A stretch of 64,000 bases of DNA from Nostoc sp. S4 (GCA_029379225.1 JAQYWR010000029.1:17280-81279), one strand, 5' to 3'. Counted from the stretch's first letter, positions 37,258 to 47,172 are shown. Translations and numbers: made by a program. Notes: generated by a model not told the origin, from the letters alone.

Positions 37258-38535
37258 GTGAAAGTTTTAGTTGTAGGCAATGGGGGGCGCGAACACGCTC
37301 TAGCATGGAAACTGCTGCAATCTGAGCAAATTGAGCAGATTGTTTGTGTCCCAGGAAACGGTGGCACAGCAAGTATGGAACGTTGCCAGAACTTACCTCT
37401 GGCAGTAGATGATTTTGAAGGTATAAGCCGATACGCTCTAAAACATGGCATAACTCTGGCGCTCGTCGGGCCGGAAGTCCCTTTGGCCAAGGGAATTACA
37501 GATTATCTCCAAAATAAAGGACTGATGGTATTCGGTCCAATTAGAGCCGGGGCGCAGATTGAAGCCAGTAAAGCTTGGGCAAAAGCCCTGATGCAAGAAG
37601 CAGGAATTCCCACGGCCCGGGCTGCGGTATTTACGGAGGCAAAAGCAGCAAAATCGTATGTGAAATCTCAGGGAGTGCCAATTGTTGTCAAAGCTGATGG
37701 CTTGGCGGCTGGTAAGGGTGTAACGGTGGCTCAAACACTTGAACAAGCCCAGAGTGCGATTGATGCGATTTTTCAAGGACAGTTTGGCAGTGCTGGTGAA
37801 TTTGTGGTCATCGAAGAATATTTAATTGGACAAGAGGTATCGGTTTTAGCTTTAACCGATGGGTTAACAATTAGACCTTTACTACCAGCGCAAGACCATA
37901 AGCAGATTGGTGAAGGCGATACAGGCGAAAATACTGGTGGCATGGGAGCCTATGCGCCTACACCTATTGCGACACCAGAGTTAATGGCACGCATTCAAAG
38001 CGAAGTTTTAGAAAAAGCGATCGCAGCCTTAAGATCCAAAAACATCGACTACCGTGGTGTACTGTATGCTGGATTAATGATTGCACCCGATGGCAACTTC
38101 AAGGTTTTGGAATTCAACTGCCGCTTTGGCGATCCCGAAACCCAGGTGATTTTGCCACTGTTAAATACACCTCTAGAAGAGCTGCTTTTAGCTTGCGTAG
38201 AGCAGCGTTTAGGCGAACTGCCACCGATTGCTTGGAAAGCAGGAGCCGCTGCCACAGTCGTCGCTGCATCCGGCGGTTATCCGGGAGAATACACGAAAAA
38301 CCAGGTAATTACTGGCATCAAAGAAGCAGAAAAAGCCGGAGCAACTGTATTTCATGCAGGTACGAAATTCAACCAACAACAACAAATAGTCACAGATGGA
38401 GGACGAGTATTAAATGTCACTGGAATTGGAGAAAATTTTCAGCAAGCGATCGCCCAAGCCTACGCTGGGATCGAATATATTCAATTTTCAGGGATATATT
38501 ATCGCAAAGATATTGGGCATAGAGTATTGAGTTAG
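37258..38535 (+). CDS. purD: Phosphoribosylamine-glycine ligase
   Basis: This 425-residue GAR synthetase catalyses the second step of purine synthesis: phosphoribosylamine plus glycine plus ATP. The whole length matches: N-terminal MKVLVVGNGGREHALAWKL, ATP-grasp lid segment VVKADGLAAGKGVTVA, QDHKQIGEGDTGENTGGMGAY, metal-binding VLEFNCRFGDPETQ, and the C-terminal SGGYPGEY. The start is GTG 37258, where the family alignment begins. It is followed by nblS on the same strand, 267 bp later, with a hairpin between. Confidence 0.97.
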   Translation: MKVLVVGNGGREHALAWKLLQSEQIEQIVCVPGNGGTASMERCQNLPLAVDDFEGISRYALKHGITLALVGPEVPLAKGITDYLQNKGLMVFGPIRAGAQIEASKAWAKALMQEAGIPTARAAVFTEAKAAKSYVKSQGVPIVVKADGLAAGKGVTVAQTLEQAQSAIDAIFQGQFGSAGEFVVIEEYLIGQEVSVLALTDGLTIRPLLPAQDHKQIGEGDTGENTGGMGAYAPTPIATPELMARIQSEVLEKAIAALRSKNIDYRGVLYAGLMIAPDGNFKVLEFNCRFGDPETQVILPLLNTPLEELLLACVEQRLGELPPIAWKAGAAATVVAASGGYPGEYTKNQVITGIKEAEKAGATVFHAGTKFNQQQQIVTDGGRVLNVTGIGENFQQAIAQAYAGIEYIQFSGIYYRKDIGHRVLS

Positions 38536-38575
38536 AAGCAGGAGGAGCAAACCCCATTCCATCAGTTATAAGGCT

Positions 38576-38604
38576 AGCCTCGATTTCCATTAGGCAGCGA
38601 GGCT
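38576..38604 (+). terminator. Hairpin after purD
   Basis: AGCCTCG and CGAGGCT form a 7-bp perfect stem with a 15-base loop, 40 bp after the purD stop. T-richness downstream is weak. It is a possible terminator between purD and nblS. Confidence 0.45.
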
Positions 38605-38802
38605 GACTTATACTTAAGCTATGCTCAAGAGTGAGTACCCACACAGATTTTACAGTAGCATCTTAGGGATCGCTCTTGAGGAAAACTTGCGATTTAGTGA
38701 ATTTCGCCATTCCCCCCTCGTCTCTAACATATTTGTCAAATTAACTGTTAATTTTTTAGTTGTTGGGGTTTATAACAAGGACTACTAACAACTTTATTTA
38801 AG

Positions 38803-40740
38803 ATGCTAGCTCTGTTTAAAACAATTCGAGATGCGATCGCTAGTTGGTGGTCTGATTTCACCCTCCAGACCAAACTGTTGGCTGTGGCGACAATGGTAGT
38901 TTCCCTAGTGATGAGCGGTTTAACCTTCTGGGCTGTAAACACCATTCAGCAGGATGCACGGATGAATGACACCCGCTTCGGGCGTGATTTGGGACTGCTA
39001 CTTGCTGCCAACGTTGCCCCCCTAGTGGCTAATAATAATCTGACTGAGGTTGCCCAATTTTCCCAGCGCTTCTATAGCAGCACCTCTAGCGTGCGCTATA
39101 TGCTCTACGCCGATGAAACTGGGAAAATCTTTTTCGGCATTCCTTTTTGGGAAACGGAGGTAGAAAACTCCCTTACCATTGAGCGGCGGATACAACTGCC
39201 AGAAGATTACCCTGGTGACGGGGAAAAACCAATGGTGCGACAACATACAACCCCATCGGGGACGGTTACCGATGTATTTATTCCCTTAATCGTCGATAAA
39301 AAATACTTAGGTGTATTAGCGCTCGGTATCAATCCCAATCAGACTGCTGTCATTTCTACCAATTTTACCCGTGATGTCACGATTGCGGTTTTTATTACGA
39401 TTTGGGTAATGGTGATATTGGCAGGAGTAATTAACGCTTTGACCATCACCAAGCCGATTAAAGAACTGTTAGTAGGGGTGAAACAAATTGCAACTGGAAA
39501 TTTTAAGCAACGAATTAATTTACCTTTAGGGGGTGAACTGGGAGAATTAATTTTTAGCTTTAATGAAATGGCGGAGCGATTAGAGCGCTATGAAGAACAA
39601 AATATCGAGGAACTAACCGCAGAAAAAGCCAAGCTAGAAACCTTAGTTTCCACCATCGCTGATGGTGCTGTGTTGATTGATAACAATATGCAGGTGATTT
39701 TAGTCAACCCTACAGCGCAGCAAATTTTTGGTTGGGAAGCTGCTGAAGTGGTAGGTCGCAATGTGTTGTATCACTTACCCCCAGCGATACAAATGGAAAT
39801 CACTCGCCCTTTGTACGAAATGGCCGCAGGCGAATGCGAAAGCGCCGAATTTCGGATTTTTCTTAACCAACCCATCCAGCGGACAATCCGGATTCTCTTG
39901 ACTACAGTACTCAACTTGCAACGAGAAAGCATTAAAGGGATTGCGATTACCGTCCAAGATATTACCCGCGAAGTGGAATTAAACGAAGCCAAAAGCCAAT
40001 TTATCAGCAACGTTTCTCACGAACTGCGAACGCCTCTATTCAACATCAAAACCTATATTGAAACCCTGCATGACTACGGCGAAGATTTAGGTATCAAAGA
40101 ACGCCAAGAGTTTCTCCAAACAGTAAACCATGAAACCGATCGCCTGACTCGCTTAGTTAACGATGTTTTAGATTTGTCAAAACTCGAATCTGGTCGTAAC
40201 TATAGCTTTGATGGAGTCGATTTAACCCAAGCGATCGAGCAAACACTACGCACTTACCAACTCAATGCTAAAGATAAATGTGTTGAACTGATTCAAGAAG
40301 TTGCCCCTAATTTACCCTTGGTGGTAGGTAATTATGATTTGTTGGTACAAGTATTTGGTAATCTAATTGGTAATGCCCTCAAATTCACAAAAGCTGGCGG
40401 GAAAGTTGCAATCCGAGCTTATCAGCTAAATTCTAAGCCCGAGCGCGCCCAATCTTCACCAGTCCGAATTGAAATTTCTGATACTGGAATTGGCATTGCT
40501 ATAGAAGACCAACACTCAATTTTTGACCGCTTCTTCCGCGTAGAAAACCGAGTTCATACTCTAGAAGGCACGGGTTTAGGTTTATCGATTGTCAGAAACA
40601 TCATCGACAGGCATCGTAGTAAAGTCCATTTGGTAAGTGAAGTTGGCGTTGGTACCACTTTTTGGTTCGACTTAGCTGTATTTGAAGAAGCACCATCAAT
40701 ACAGGTTGAGCCGCAAACGGCCAAAATTACCACAGCCTAA
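38803..40740 (+). CDS. nblS: Sensor histidine kinase NblS (DspA/Hik33 family)
   Basis: This 645-residue membrane kinase controls light, nutrient and high-light gene responses and phycobilisome breakdown in cyanobacteria. In order it has: TM1 (about 28-46, VATMVVSLVMSGLTFWAV), a periplasmic sensor, TM2 (about 190-210), a HAMP domain (TITKPIKELLVGVKQIATGN), a PAS domain (LETLVSTIADGAVLIDNNM), the HisKA box with phospho-acceptor His406 (VSHELRTPLFNIKTY), and HATPase boxes (GNLIGNALKFT, DTGIGI, GTGLGLSI). Length and layout match NblS orthologs in Nostoc. It lies downstream of purD. Confidence 0.93.
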   Translation: MLALFKTIRDAIASWWSDFTLQTKLLAVATMVVSLVMSGLTFWAVNTIQQDARMNDTRFGRDLGLLLAANVAPLVANNNLTEVAQFSQRFYSSTSSVRYMLYADETGKIFFGIPFWETEVENSLTIERRIQLPEDYPGDGEKPMVRQHTTPSGTVTDVFIPLIVDKKYLGVLALGINPNQTAVISTNFTRDVTIAVFITIWVMVILAGVINALTITKPIKELLVGVKQIATGNFKQRINLPLGGELGELIFSFNEMAERLERYEEQNIEELTAEKAKLETLVSTIADGAVLIDNNMQVILVNPTAQQIFGWEAAEVVGRNVLYHLPPAIQMEITRPLYEMAAGECESAEFRIFLNQPIQRTIRILLTTVLNLQRESIKGIAITVQDITREVELNEAKSQFISNVSHELRTPLFNIKTYIETLHDYGEDLGIKERQEFLQTVNHETDRLTRLVNDVLDLSKLESGRNYSFDGVDLTQAIEQTLRTYQLNAKDKCVELIQEVAPNLPLVVGNYDLLVQVFGNLIGNALKFTKAGGKVAIRAYQLNSKPERAQSSPVRIEISDTGIGIAIEDQHSIFDRFFRVENRVHTLEGTGLGLSIVRNIIDRHRSKVHLVSEVGVGTTFWFDLAVFEEAPSIQVEPQTAKITTA

Positions 40741-41146
40741 CGCTCTTCCATCACTCTCATAAAACAATAATCGAAGCAGAAAACCGAAACTATGACCCAA
40801 TCAAGGTTTGAGGCTTTATTTTCTAATAGAAATTCAAAAATATAGCTAAAACTTGAAAACCTAAGTCTCGTAAGCCTTGCAGCGATTGCTTTCTCCAAGA
40901 CTGATGGAAGAGGGGTAAAGTCAGGGGCTAGCATGTCTGGTTTTGATGCTTTTTAATATTGAAACAGTGAACAAAGGAGCCATCAAAGAACGGATCGAAT
41001 TTATATCTAAAATGTTTTGGAGTCGTAGCATAATATCATATCCGGCTAATCACTTAATTAATTTTTGGAACACAACCGCTTATATCAGTAGGGTTTTGAT
41101 GTTCAAAGGAGACTCAATAACGCAAAGAAGGACTTTTACAAGAAGT
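40741..41146. other. Spacer between nblS and the secretion adaptor
   Basis: About 400 bp between convergent genes. No homologous reading frame was recognised, and a 73-codon frame at 40943 has no coding character. No strong terminator could be read. Confidence 0.45.
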
Positions 41147-42649
41147 CTAACGGAGGGACTTTAAGCTCTCAGTTTTTTGCACTAAGAAATCGGTGAAGAT
41201 ACTCATAATCGTGCGCTGACGTAATTTCACATTCGCATTAATAGACATCCCTGATTGCAATGGAATTTGACGCTGATTAATCAGTAATTTTTGTCCATTG
41301 AGGCGGACTTTTGCGGAAAAACGCCAGAAATTATAAACTTGGTCTGGAGGTAGAGCATCCGAGCCAATCTCAATTAGTTCGCCTTTGATATCACCATATT
41401 CCTGGAAGGGAAAGGAATCAATTCTCACATCGACTTGTTGCCCTTCTTGGACAAAGCCGATGTCGCGGTTGGTGATGTACACGTTAGCAATCAAGTTATC
41501 GCTAGGAACGAGTTTTAAGAGCGGTTCGCTGGAATTAACTACAAATCCTGCTGTTTTGGCTTTGAGTTCAAAGACGGTTCCATCGACGGGCGCAGTAATT
41601 TTCTGATATTTCAGGGTTTGTTGTGCCTGAACCCATTTACTATCAATTTCACTAATTTGACTATTAATTTCATAGATGCGTTTTTGATTATCTACAATTA
41701 CCTTAGTTAATTGGCTGTCAATTTCGGCAATTCTTTTGTCGTTATCTGTAATTTTGGCTAGTAAATCTTCTTGAGACACTGCCGCAGTGTTGCGAAATTT
41801 TTGATTTGATTGAGCGATCGCTAATTTTAATCGCTGCTGTTCCCTGCCCAATCGAATCACTTCTGCTTGTTTAGCGCTGACATCCTGCTGCTGTTTTAAG
41901 TATTGTACCTGGGAAATAGCTCCTTGCTGCGCTAGAGGTTCAAACTTGCGGAGAATTTGTTGATTAATTATCAGCAACTCTTTAGCACTAGCTAACTCCG
42001 CCTGAGTCTGGAAAAATTGCTGTTGCGTCTGTCCTGTTTCTAAATTAGCTGTGGCTAAACGCGATTCTAATTCTATTTGGCGATTTTGCAAGCGCAATTG
42101 TTGCTCTCTTGTGAGAATACTTCCAGCAGTCGCACCGTTTAACTGTGTCCGGTATAACTGATTTTCAGCAATAATCGCAGCTCGGTTGTTGGTCAATAAG
42201 GCTAGTTCTGGTTTAATTTTCAACAAAGCACTTTGCTGTGCCACTTGCTGGGGTGAGCTTGTTCCTTGAAGCTGGCGGCGGTAAAAGTCATTTTCTTGCT
42301 CTAGCGCTTGTTTAGCAAGTAACTGAGCTACGCGACTTTGCTTTAATGAAATTAACTCCGCCTCAGAAGTAGTTTTTTCCAGGCTAACGAGTGTTTCACC
42401 TTTTTTGACTCGCTGACCATCTTTGACTAGAATCTCCTTGACAACACCTTGAACCGGAGCTTGAATTTCTTTTACTGCACCCTGTGGTTCTAACTTGCCA
42501 GTCGCATGAATTGATTCATCAATTTTGAACACCGAAGCCCAAATTACTGCGAAGGTGCTAACTCCAACAATAGTCCAAGCGATCGCTCTTGACCAAGTAG
42601 GGGTTTGTTGTAAAAGTACTGGTTGGTCGAATTTATATTGAATATTCAT
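41147..42649 (-). CDS. HlyD family membrane fusion protein of a type I secretion system
   Basis: This 500-residue periplasmic adaptor has a single N-terminal helix (about 22-40, SRAIAWTIVGVSTFAVIWA). The lipoyl halves are GKLEPQGAVKEIQAPVQG and, late, ITAPVDGTVFEL, separated by a long Gln/Leu-rich coiled coil (about 100-345). A beta-barrel domain follows (YGDIKGELIEIGSDALPPDQ). It is the last gene of the minus-strand secretion locus, after the ABC exporter, and should connect that exporter to a TolC-like channel encoded elsewhere. A 480-bp spacer filled by 42-bp repeats separates the two genes. Confidence 0.9.
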   Translation of the reverse strand: MNIQYKFDQPVLLQQTPTWSRAIAWTIVGVSTFAVIWASVFKIDESIHATGKLEPQGAVKEIQAPVQGVVKEILVKDGQRVKKGETLVSLEKTTSEAELISLKQSRVAQLLAKQALEQENDFYRRQLQGTSSPQQVAQQSALLKIKPELALLTNNRAAIIAENQLYRTQLNGATAGSILTREQQLRLQNRQIELESRLATANLETGQTQQQFFQTQAELASAKELLIINQQILRKFEPLAQQGAISQVQYLKQQQDVSAKQAEVIRLGREQQRLKLAIAQSNQKFRNTAAVSQEDLLAKITDNDKRIAEIDSQLTKVIVDNQKRIYEINSQISEIDSKWVQAQQTLKYQKITAPVDGTVFELKAKTAGFVVNSSEPLLKLVPSDNLIANVYITNRDIGFVQEGQQVDVRIDSFPFQEYGDIKGELIEIGSDALPPDQVYNFWRFSAKVRLNGQKLLINQRQIPLQSGMSINANVKLRQRTIMSIFTDFLVQKTESLKSLR

Positions 42650-42747
42650 AATAAAAAATGGGGAATGGGTAGTGTTGAGTGCTGAATTAGGAGACGCGAT
42701 TAATCGCGTCTGTACAAGAGTTAGGAGTGTTAAGGTTAAAGTTTCGG

Positions 42748-43095
42748 GTTCAAAGGTTCAATGTTCAAGCAAAAAGGTGCAACTTCCGAGTTCAAAGGCT
42801 CAACGTTCAAGTAAAAAGGTGCAACTTCTGAGTTCAAAGGCTCAACGTTCAAGTAAAAAGGTGCAACTTCCGAGTTCAAAGGCTCAACGTTCAAGTAAAA
42901 AGGTGCAACTTCTGAGTTCAAAGGCTCAACGTTCAAGTAAAAAGGTGCAACTTCCGAGTTCAAAGGCTCAACGTTCAAGTAAAAAGGTGCAACTTCTGAG
43001 TTCAAAGGCTCAATGTTCAAGTAAAAAGGTGCAACTTCCGAGTTCAAAGGCTCAACGTTCAAGCAAAAAGGTTCAATTTCCGAGTTCAAAGGTCG
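42748..43095. repeat. Eight-unit 42-bp tandem repeat built of heptads, with 84-bp alternation
   Basis: Full units start at 42748, 42790, 42832, 42874, 42916, 42958, 43000 and 43042, with a partial unit at 43084. Each unit is six 7-bp words (gttcaaa ggctcaa cgttca...). Units alternate between ttccga and ttctga at their ends, so the array was partly copied as 84-bp pairs. Because 42 is a multiple of 3, frames stay open on both strands, but the translations are simple repeats with no sign of selection. It lies inside the secretion operon spacer. Two more units sit at 17640-17745. Confidence 0.95.
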
Positions 43096-43131
43096 AAGCA
43101 ATAGTATTTACTCCTGCCTATTGCCTATTAC

Positions 43132-46068
43132 CTACACTTTCGCTTCTTGTTGTTGATACAGACAGTAGTAATAACCTTTGAGCGCCATTAATTCTTCATG
43201 AGTTCCCTGTTCTACCACAGCACCTCTATCCATCATTAGAATGACATCGGCATTGCGAATTGTGCTGAGGCGGTGAGTAATGAAAAACACTGTTTTATCT
43301 TGGAAAGCTGTTGCCAAGTTACGGCAAACTTGAGCTTCGGCATTGTAATCTAAGGCGCTGGTAGCTTCATCAAGAATAAGCAATTGCGGATTTTGCAGAA
43401 CAGTACGAGCGATCGCTACTCGTTGGCGTTGTCCCCCAGACAGTCCCGAACCTCGCTCGCCGACACGAGTGTTATAACCACTGGGTAAAGACATAATAAA
43501 GTCGTGGGCAAATGCTACCTTGGCAGCAGTAATAATTTCTTCATCGCTAGCATCAGGATATCCCAAGGCAATGTTTTCCCGGACTGTGCCATCGAATAGT
43601 AAAGTATCTTGTAACACCATGCCAATCTGACGGCGTAAGGAATACAATTCAACTTTGCTGATATCGTAGCCATCAATCAAGATTTTGCCGGACTTGGGTT
43701 CGTAAAGTCGTGGTAATAATTTTAGCAATGTGCTTTTACCAGAACCGCTTTGCCCGACAATTCCCACAAAGGAGCCAGCAGGAAAATCTAAGTTAATATT
43801 GGACAGTTGCAATGGCCCGTGTTCGCGGAAACCGAAGCTGAGATTTTCAAAGCGCACACTACCTTGAACACTGGGCATAAGGATATTTTGACAGTTACCG
43901 ATTTCTACTTCTTGAGGGGTATCTAAAATATCAGCAAGGCGTTGCAGAGATAAAGCGGTTTCTTGGAAGTTCTGCCATAGTTGCATTAAACGTAACAGGG
44001 GACTGGTGACATAACCAGCCAGGATGCGGAAGGCGATGAGTTGTCCTAAAGTAAGTTGCTGATTGAGGACAAGAAAAGCTCCCACCCACAGCACTAACAT
44101 ACTAGAAAACTTGTTGAGGAAGCTGCTGACAGAACTGGCGGTAGTTTGGGTAGAGACTGTTTTAAAACCAGCGCTAATGTAACGAGCATAGCGTTCTTGC
44201 CATTGCCAACGCGATCGCATTTCTAAATTTTGCGCCTTGACTGTCTGCATTCCTCCCATTACTTCCACTAAGTAAGATTGCGTCTCGGCATTGCATTCGG
44301 CTTTATGTTGCAATTGTCGCCGCATCAAAGGTGATACCAGCAAGTTGAGCAAGCCAAACAAAGGCACTGTTGCTAAAGCAACTAAGGTCAGCACTGGGCT
44401 GTAAACCGCCATCACTACAATGTAAACTACAGAAAATACCGCATCCATCACCACAGTCAAGGCTGTACCAGTTAGGAAAGAGCGAATGTTTTCTAATTCG
44501 TGAATCCGCGTTGCTAATTCCCCTACAGGACGGCGTTCAAAGTAAGATAATGGCAGACGTAACAGATGATTAATTACCTCAGAACCAAGGGTGAGGTCAA
44601 TTCGGTTAGTGGTATCTGTAAATAAATGAGTGCGGACGCTGGTAAGTATTGCTTCGATAACTGCGACTACTAGTAAAAAGATGCCGAAAACTTCCAGGGT
44701 ATCAGGACTGTTACCAACCAATACTTTGTCAATAATCACCTGTGTGGCCAGAGGATTTACCAACCCAAACAGTTGGATAACAATAGAAGCGATGAGTACT
44801 TCAATTAATACTTTGCGATAGCGCCGCAGCGAAGGTACAAACCAACTTAAATTAAATCGTGACTTGGGAGTGTTTTTGTTAGTTTGTAACAGCAGGACTT
44901 CGCCTTCAGCCCCCCAGTTTTCCGCAAAGTCTCGTAATTTGTAGTGCAGTAGTCCCATCTCTGGAACTGCAATGAGTAACTCTCGATCGCTATTTTTATA
45001 AACAATTGCAAAACTATCTTGCCAAGAAATCATTACTGGTAGTTGCAAGCGGCTGACTGCGGCGGCAGGAACTTTCACCATCTGTGTTGTCAACCCCATC
45101 AACTCAGCGGCGGCGGCGCAAAATTGTAGAGATATACTGCCTTTTTGTTCCTGCTGTGTCAACACCCGGCGCAGTGTATCTCGACGCAAAGGAATATTAA
45201 AGTATTGGCTCAACATTTGGAAGCAAGCTAGGGAAGCATCTAACGGGCCTCTACCTTTGATATAAGGATACTTCTTTTGTTTGCCCTTAGTTGCTGGTGC
45301 TTCTGTGACACTAATTTCTGAGGCGTAGGGAATTTCTGCGGGTAAAAATGTTTTTGATGCAGGGGCGAGATTTTCTCCAATTATTGACTTGGGTAATCCC
45401 ACCAGACGCATATTTAAATTAAATTTCAGCTTGGGGTTGAGTTCATCCAACTCTAAGCGACTACCCACGGGGAACTCAGGATCAAAATTACTGCTGACTA
45501 ACCACAAAAATTCTGAGTCTAACTGCTGATGGAATTTGCGTGCCGGGATTGTTTGGACGATCGCAACTTCAGTTGCAGTCTGGGCAAGCTTAACTAAATT
45601 TTTGCTCCCATCTGCGCGACGGCTAAATTCTTCGGTAAGCAGTTCATATACTTCTAAAAGAGTGATTTCATTTTGCAGGGCTTGAACAAAAGCTGCTTCC
45701 TGCTTGAGTAACGTTAGAAAACCAGCAATAGGTAGATTCAGGGTGATGACTTCAGTAGAAGCGATCGCGGTTTCACAAGCAACACCCCGCACATGACTTA
45801 CCCAACCTAAAACTTCTCCTGGAGAAAGTAACTTCAGTGTCGCCGGATTTGCCGCTTGCGAATTATAGCCTAATAAACGCGCTTGTCCTTGGTAGATAAT
45901 GCTAATCTTATCAGGCATAGCTTCCCGTGTTACTATTACCTGTCCGATGCGATAGCGAAAAAATTGCACTTTAGTAAGCAAATTTTCTAAAACATTTGCT
46001 GGCAGATAATTGAAAGGAAATAGATTAGCAATAAATTCTTGAAGTTCTACGGTTGTATTTGTCATCAT
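43132..46068 (-). CDS. Type I secretion ABC exporter: cNMP-binding-like domain, inactive C39 domain, TMD, NBD
   Basis: This protein of about 978 residues has four parts. A cyclic-nucleotide-binding-like domain (about 10-155; FFRYRIGQVIVTREAMPDKI, LLSPGEVLGWVSHVRG) comes first. A C39-like domain (about 265-395) follows in which the catalytic Cys position reads Ala (GPLDASLACFQML) and the usual His is not evident (SWQDSFAIVY). An ABC exporter membrane domain (about 420-700) and an NBD complete it, with Walker A GQSGSGKST, signature LSGGQRQR and LLILDEATSALD. A dead C39 domain, as in HlyB, suggests substrates without a double-glycine leader, matching the four secreted paralogs upstream. HetC-type exporters share the cNMP/C39 layout. 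GTG 46077 is an alternative start. ATG 46068 follows AGGGTG. Confidence 0.9.
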   Translation of the reverse strand: MMTNTTVELQEFIANLFPFNYLPANVLENLLTKVQFFRYRIGQVIVTREAMPDKISIIYQGQARLLGYNSQAANPATLKLLSPGEVLGWVSHVRGVACETAIASTEVITLNLPIAGFLTLLKQEAAFVQALQNEITLLEVYELLTEEFSRRADGSKNLVKLAQTATEVAIVQTIPARKFHQQLDSEFLWLVSSNFDPEFPVGSRLELDELNPKLKFNLNMRLVGLPKSIIGENLAPASKTFLPAEIPYASEISVTEAPATKGKQKKYPYIKGRGPLDASLACFQMLSQYFNIPLRRDTLRRVLTQQEQKGSISLQFCAAAAELMGLTTQMVKVPAAAVSRLQLPVMISWQDSFAIVYKNSDRELLIAVPEMGLLHYKLRDFAENWGAEGEVLLLQTNKNTPKSRFNLSWFVPSLRRYRKVLIEVLIASIVIQLFGLVNPLATQVIIDKVLVGNSPDTLEVFGIFLLVVAVIEAILTSVRTHLFTDTTNRIDLTLGSEVINHLLRLPLSYFERRPVGELATRIHELENIRSFLTGTALTVVMDAVFSVVYIVVMAVYSPVLTLVALATVPLFGLLNLLVSPLMRRQLQHKAECNAETQSYLVEVMGGMQTVKAQNLEMRSRWQWQERYARYISAGFKTVSTQTTASSVSSFLNKFSSMLVLWVGAFLVLNQQLTLGQLIAFRILAGYVTSPLLRLMQLWQNFQETALSLQRLADILDTPQEVEIGNCQNILMPSVQGSVRFENLSFGFREHGPLQLSNINLDFPAGSFVGIVGQSGSGKSTLLKLLPRLYEPKSGKILIDGYDISKVELYSLRRQIGMVLQDTLLFDGTVRENIALGYPDASDEEIITAAKVAFAHDFIMSLPSGYNTRVGERGSGLSGGQRQRVAIARTVLQNPQLLILDEATSALDYNAEAQVCRNLATAFQDKTVFFITHRLSTIRNADVILMMDRGAVVEQGTHEELMALKGYYYCLYQQQEAKV

Positions 46069-46116
46069 CTTAGACACCCTATTTTATTGAAGGAGGCAGA
46101 AGGCAGGAGGTTTATC

Positions 46117-46141
46117 AAGAAGAGGATTCAGACCTCTTCTT
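46117..46141. other. Hairpin between the exporter and the prolyl isomerase
   Basis: AAGAAGAGG and CCTCTTCTT form a perfect 9-bp stem with a 7-base loop in the 190-bp gap between two operon genes. There is no T-run. It may be an mRNA processing or attenuation element, or a repeat. Confidence 0.45.
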
Positions 46142-46270
46142 AATAAGAGCGACCTTTCTTAAAATTTGGTCGGGGTTTTAAACCGCAAGTTCGCTACGGT
46201 CACAGCAGGAGTTAGGAGCCAGTTTCCCTCCTGCCTCCTGCCTCCTAACTTTTGCCTTTTGCGATAATTT

Positions 46271-47050
46271 CTATGCAGCGTTTAATTGTTGAAGCTGTAC
46301 TGATTTCGTGTTGATTCCCATCCAGATTTTTTCTTCTGGTGAGAGTTGATTTAGTTGTTGTTTAAACCAAGTTTCAAAATTTTCTTGCAGCAATCGTTGA
46401 CACATAAAATCATCCAACTGTGCAGTTATAAACTTTTCCACACGAATAATCACCCATGATTCTCCGAAGGGTACGGGTGCTTGAACTATACCTACTTGAC
46501 TTGTACAAAGTAACTGAACAAAATTAGGAGCGATCGCACCAAGTTCCACTGGTCCAATGATGCCATTGGTATCAGCTTCCGGCCCTTGAGAATATTCACG
46601 CGCTAGTTCAAAAAATGATTGTTCTCCTTCTGTAATTCGGAAGAATAACTCGTTAGCAGTTCCTCTACTTTCAGTGCAAATTAAAGAATAAATAACTTTA
46701 TCAAAATGCCTTTTATATTTGAGAAAATAAGATTCTAATTGATGTCCCCAAGTTATTTGTTTGAACTTTTCAACTCTCAGCTTTCGGGTAGCGAAAAGTT
46801 CTAATTGTTCGTGAGTAAGACCGTAACGTAAACACCAATCTTGGATTTTTTGCTCAGTTGTCAAATCCCACTGCTGATAAAATTGTTCTAGAGCATGGGA
46901 TGTTTCTTCTTTTGTGCAGCTGATGGGTGCGATTGCTAATTCGATAATGCTCTGAGATAACAATTGCGGAATCAAGTTGTAACTCGCCAAGAAAGGGATT
47001 ATTTCTGGTGGTAAGACTGGGCTATCACCTGTTTGTAAGACTTTATTCAT
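46271..47050 (-). CDS. Parvulin-type peptidyl-prolyl isomerase linked to type I secretion
   Basis: This 259-residue protein has a helical N-terminal part (about 1-120; LSQSIIELAIAPISCTKEET, EEILT-type SurA-like spacing) and a C-terminal parvulin domain (about 125-235; GEQSFFELAREYSQGPEADT, IIGPVELGAIAPNFVQLL, FGESWVIIRVEKF). There is no signal peptide, so it acts in the cytoplasm or with the exporter. Isomerases of this form are regularly found directly beside cyanobacterial HlyB-type exporters, where they are thought to keep substrates secretion-competent. It lies between the secreted paralogs and the ABC gene on the same strand. Confidence 0.82.
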   Translation of the reverse strand: MNKVLQTGDSPVLPPEIIPFLASYNLIPQLLSQSIIELAIAPISCTKEETSHALEQFYQQWDLTTEQKIQDWCLRYGLTHEQLELFATRKLRVEKFKQITWGHQLESYFLKYKRHFDKVIYSLICTESRGTANELFFRITEGEQSFFELAREYSQGPEADTNGIIGPVELGAIAPNFVQLLCTSQVGIVQAPVPFGESWVIIRVEKFITAQLDDFMCQRLLQENFETWFKQQLNQLSPEEKIWMGINTKSVQLQQLNAA

Positions 47051-47143
47051 ATTGGTTGAAATATTTGATGAGTGCAGCTATTATTTCTGCAATGAAGCGG
47101 CATTGATGTATAATTGTCTGCCGCTTGCGTGATTTTTAGACTA

Positions 47144-47172
47144 TTGAAAGCATTGCTGCACAATGCTTTCAA
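47144..47172 (-). terminator. Conserved hairpin downstream of secreted paralog 4
   Basis: TTGAAAGCATTG and CAATGCTTTCAA form a perfect 12-bp stem with a 5-base loop, 30 bp after the paralog stop (minus strand). Closely related hairpins follow paralogs 2 and 1, so the element travels with the gene unit. It may stabilise or partly terminate the message before the isomerase gene. Confidence 0.6.

Noticed and set aside
40943..41164. 73-codon frame between nblS and the HlyD gene
   Set aside because: No similarity, overlaps the end of the HlyD gene on the other strand and has no coding character.
42748..43095. Possible CRISPR array
   Set aside because: Units are contiguous with no variable spacers, so it is a simple tandem repeat. 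No cas genes are present.
42672..43181. Open frame of 169 codons (+) and 121 codons (-) across the 42-bp repeats
   Set aside because: Both translations are 14-residue tandem repeats created by a repeat length divisible by three. There is no domain, no good ribosome site, and the region is a spacer between two operon genes.
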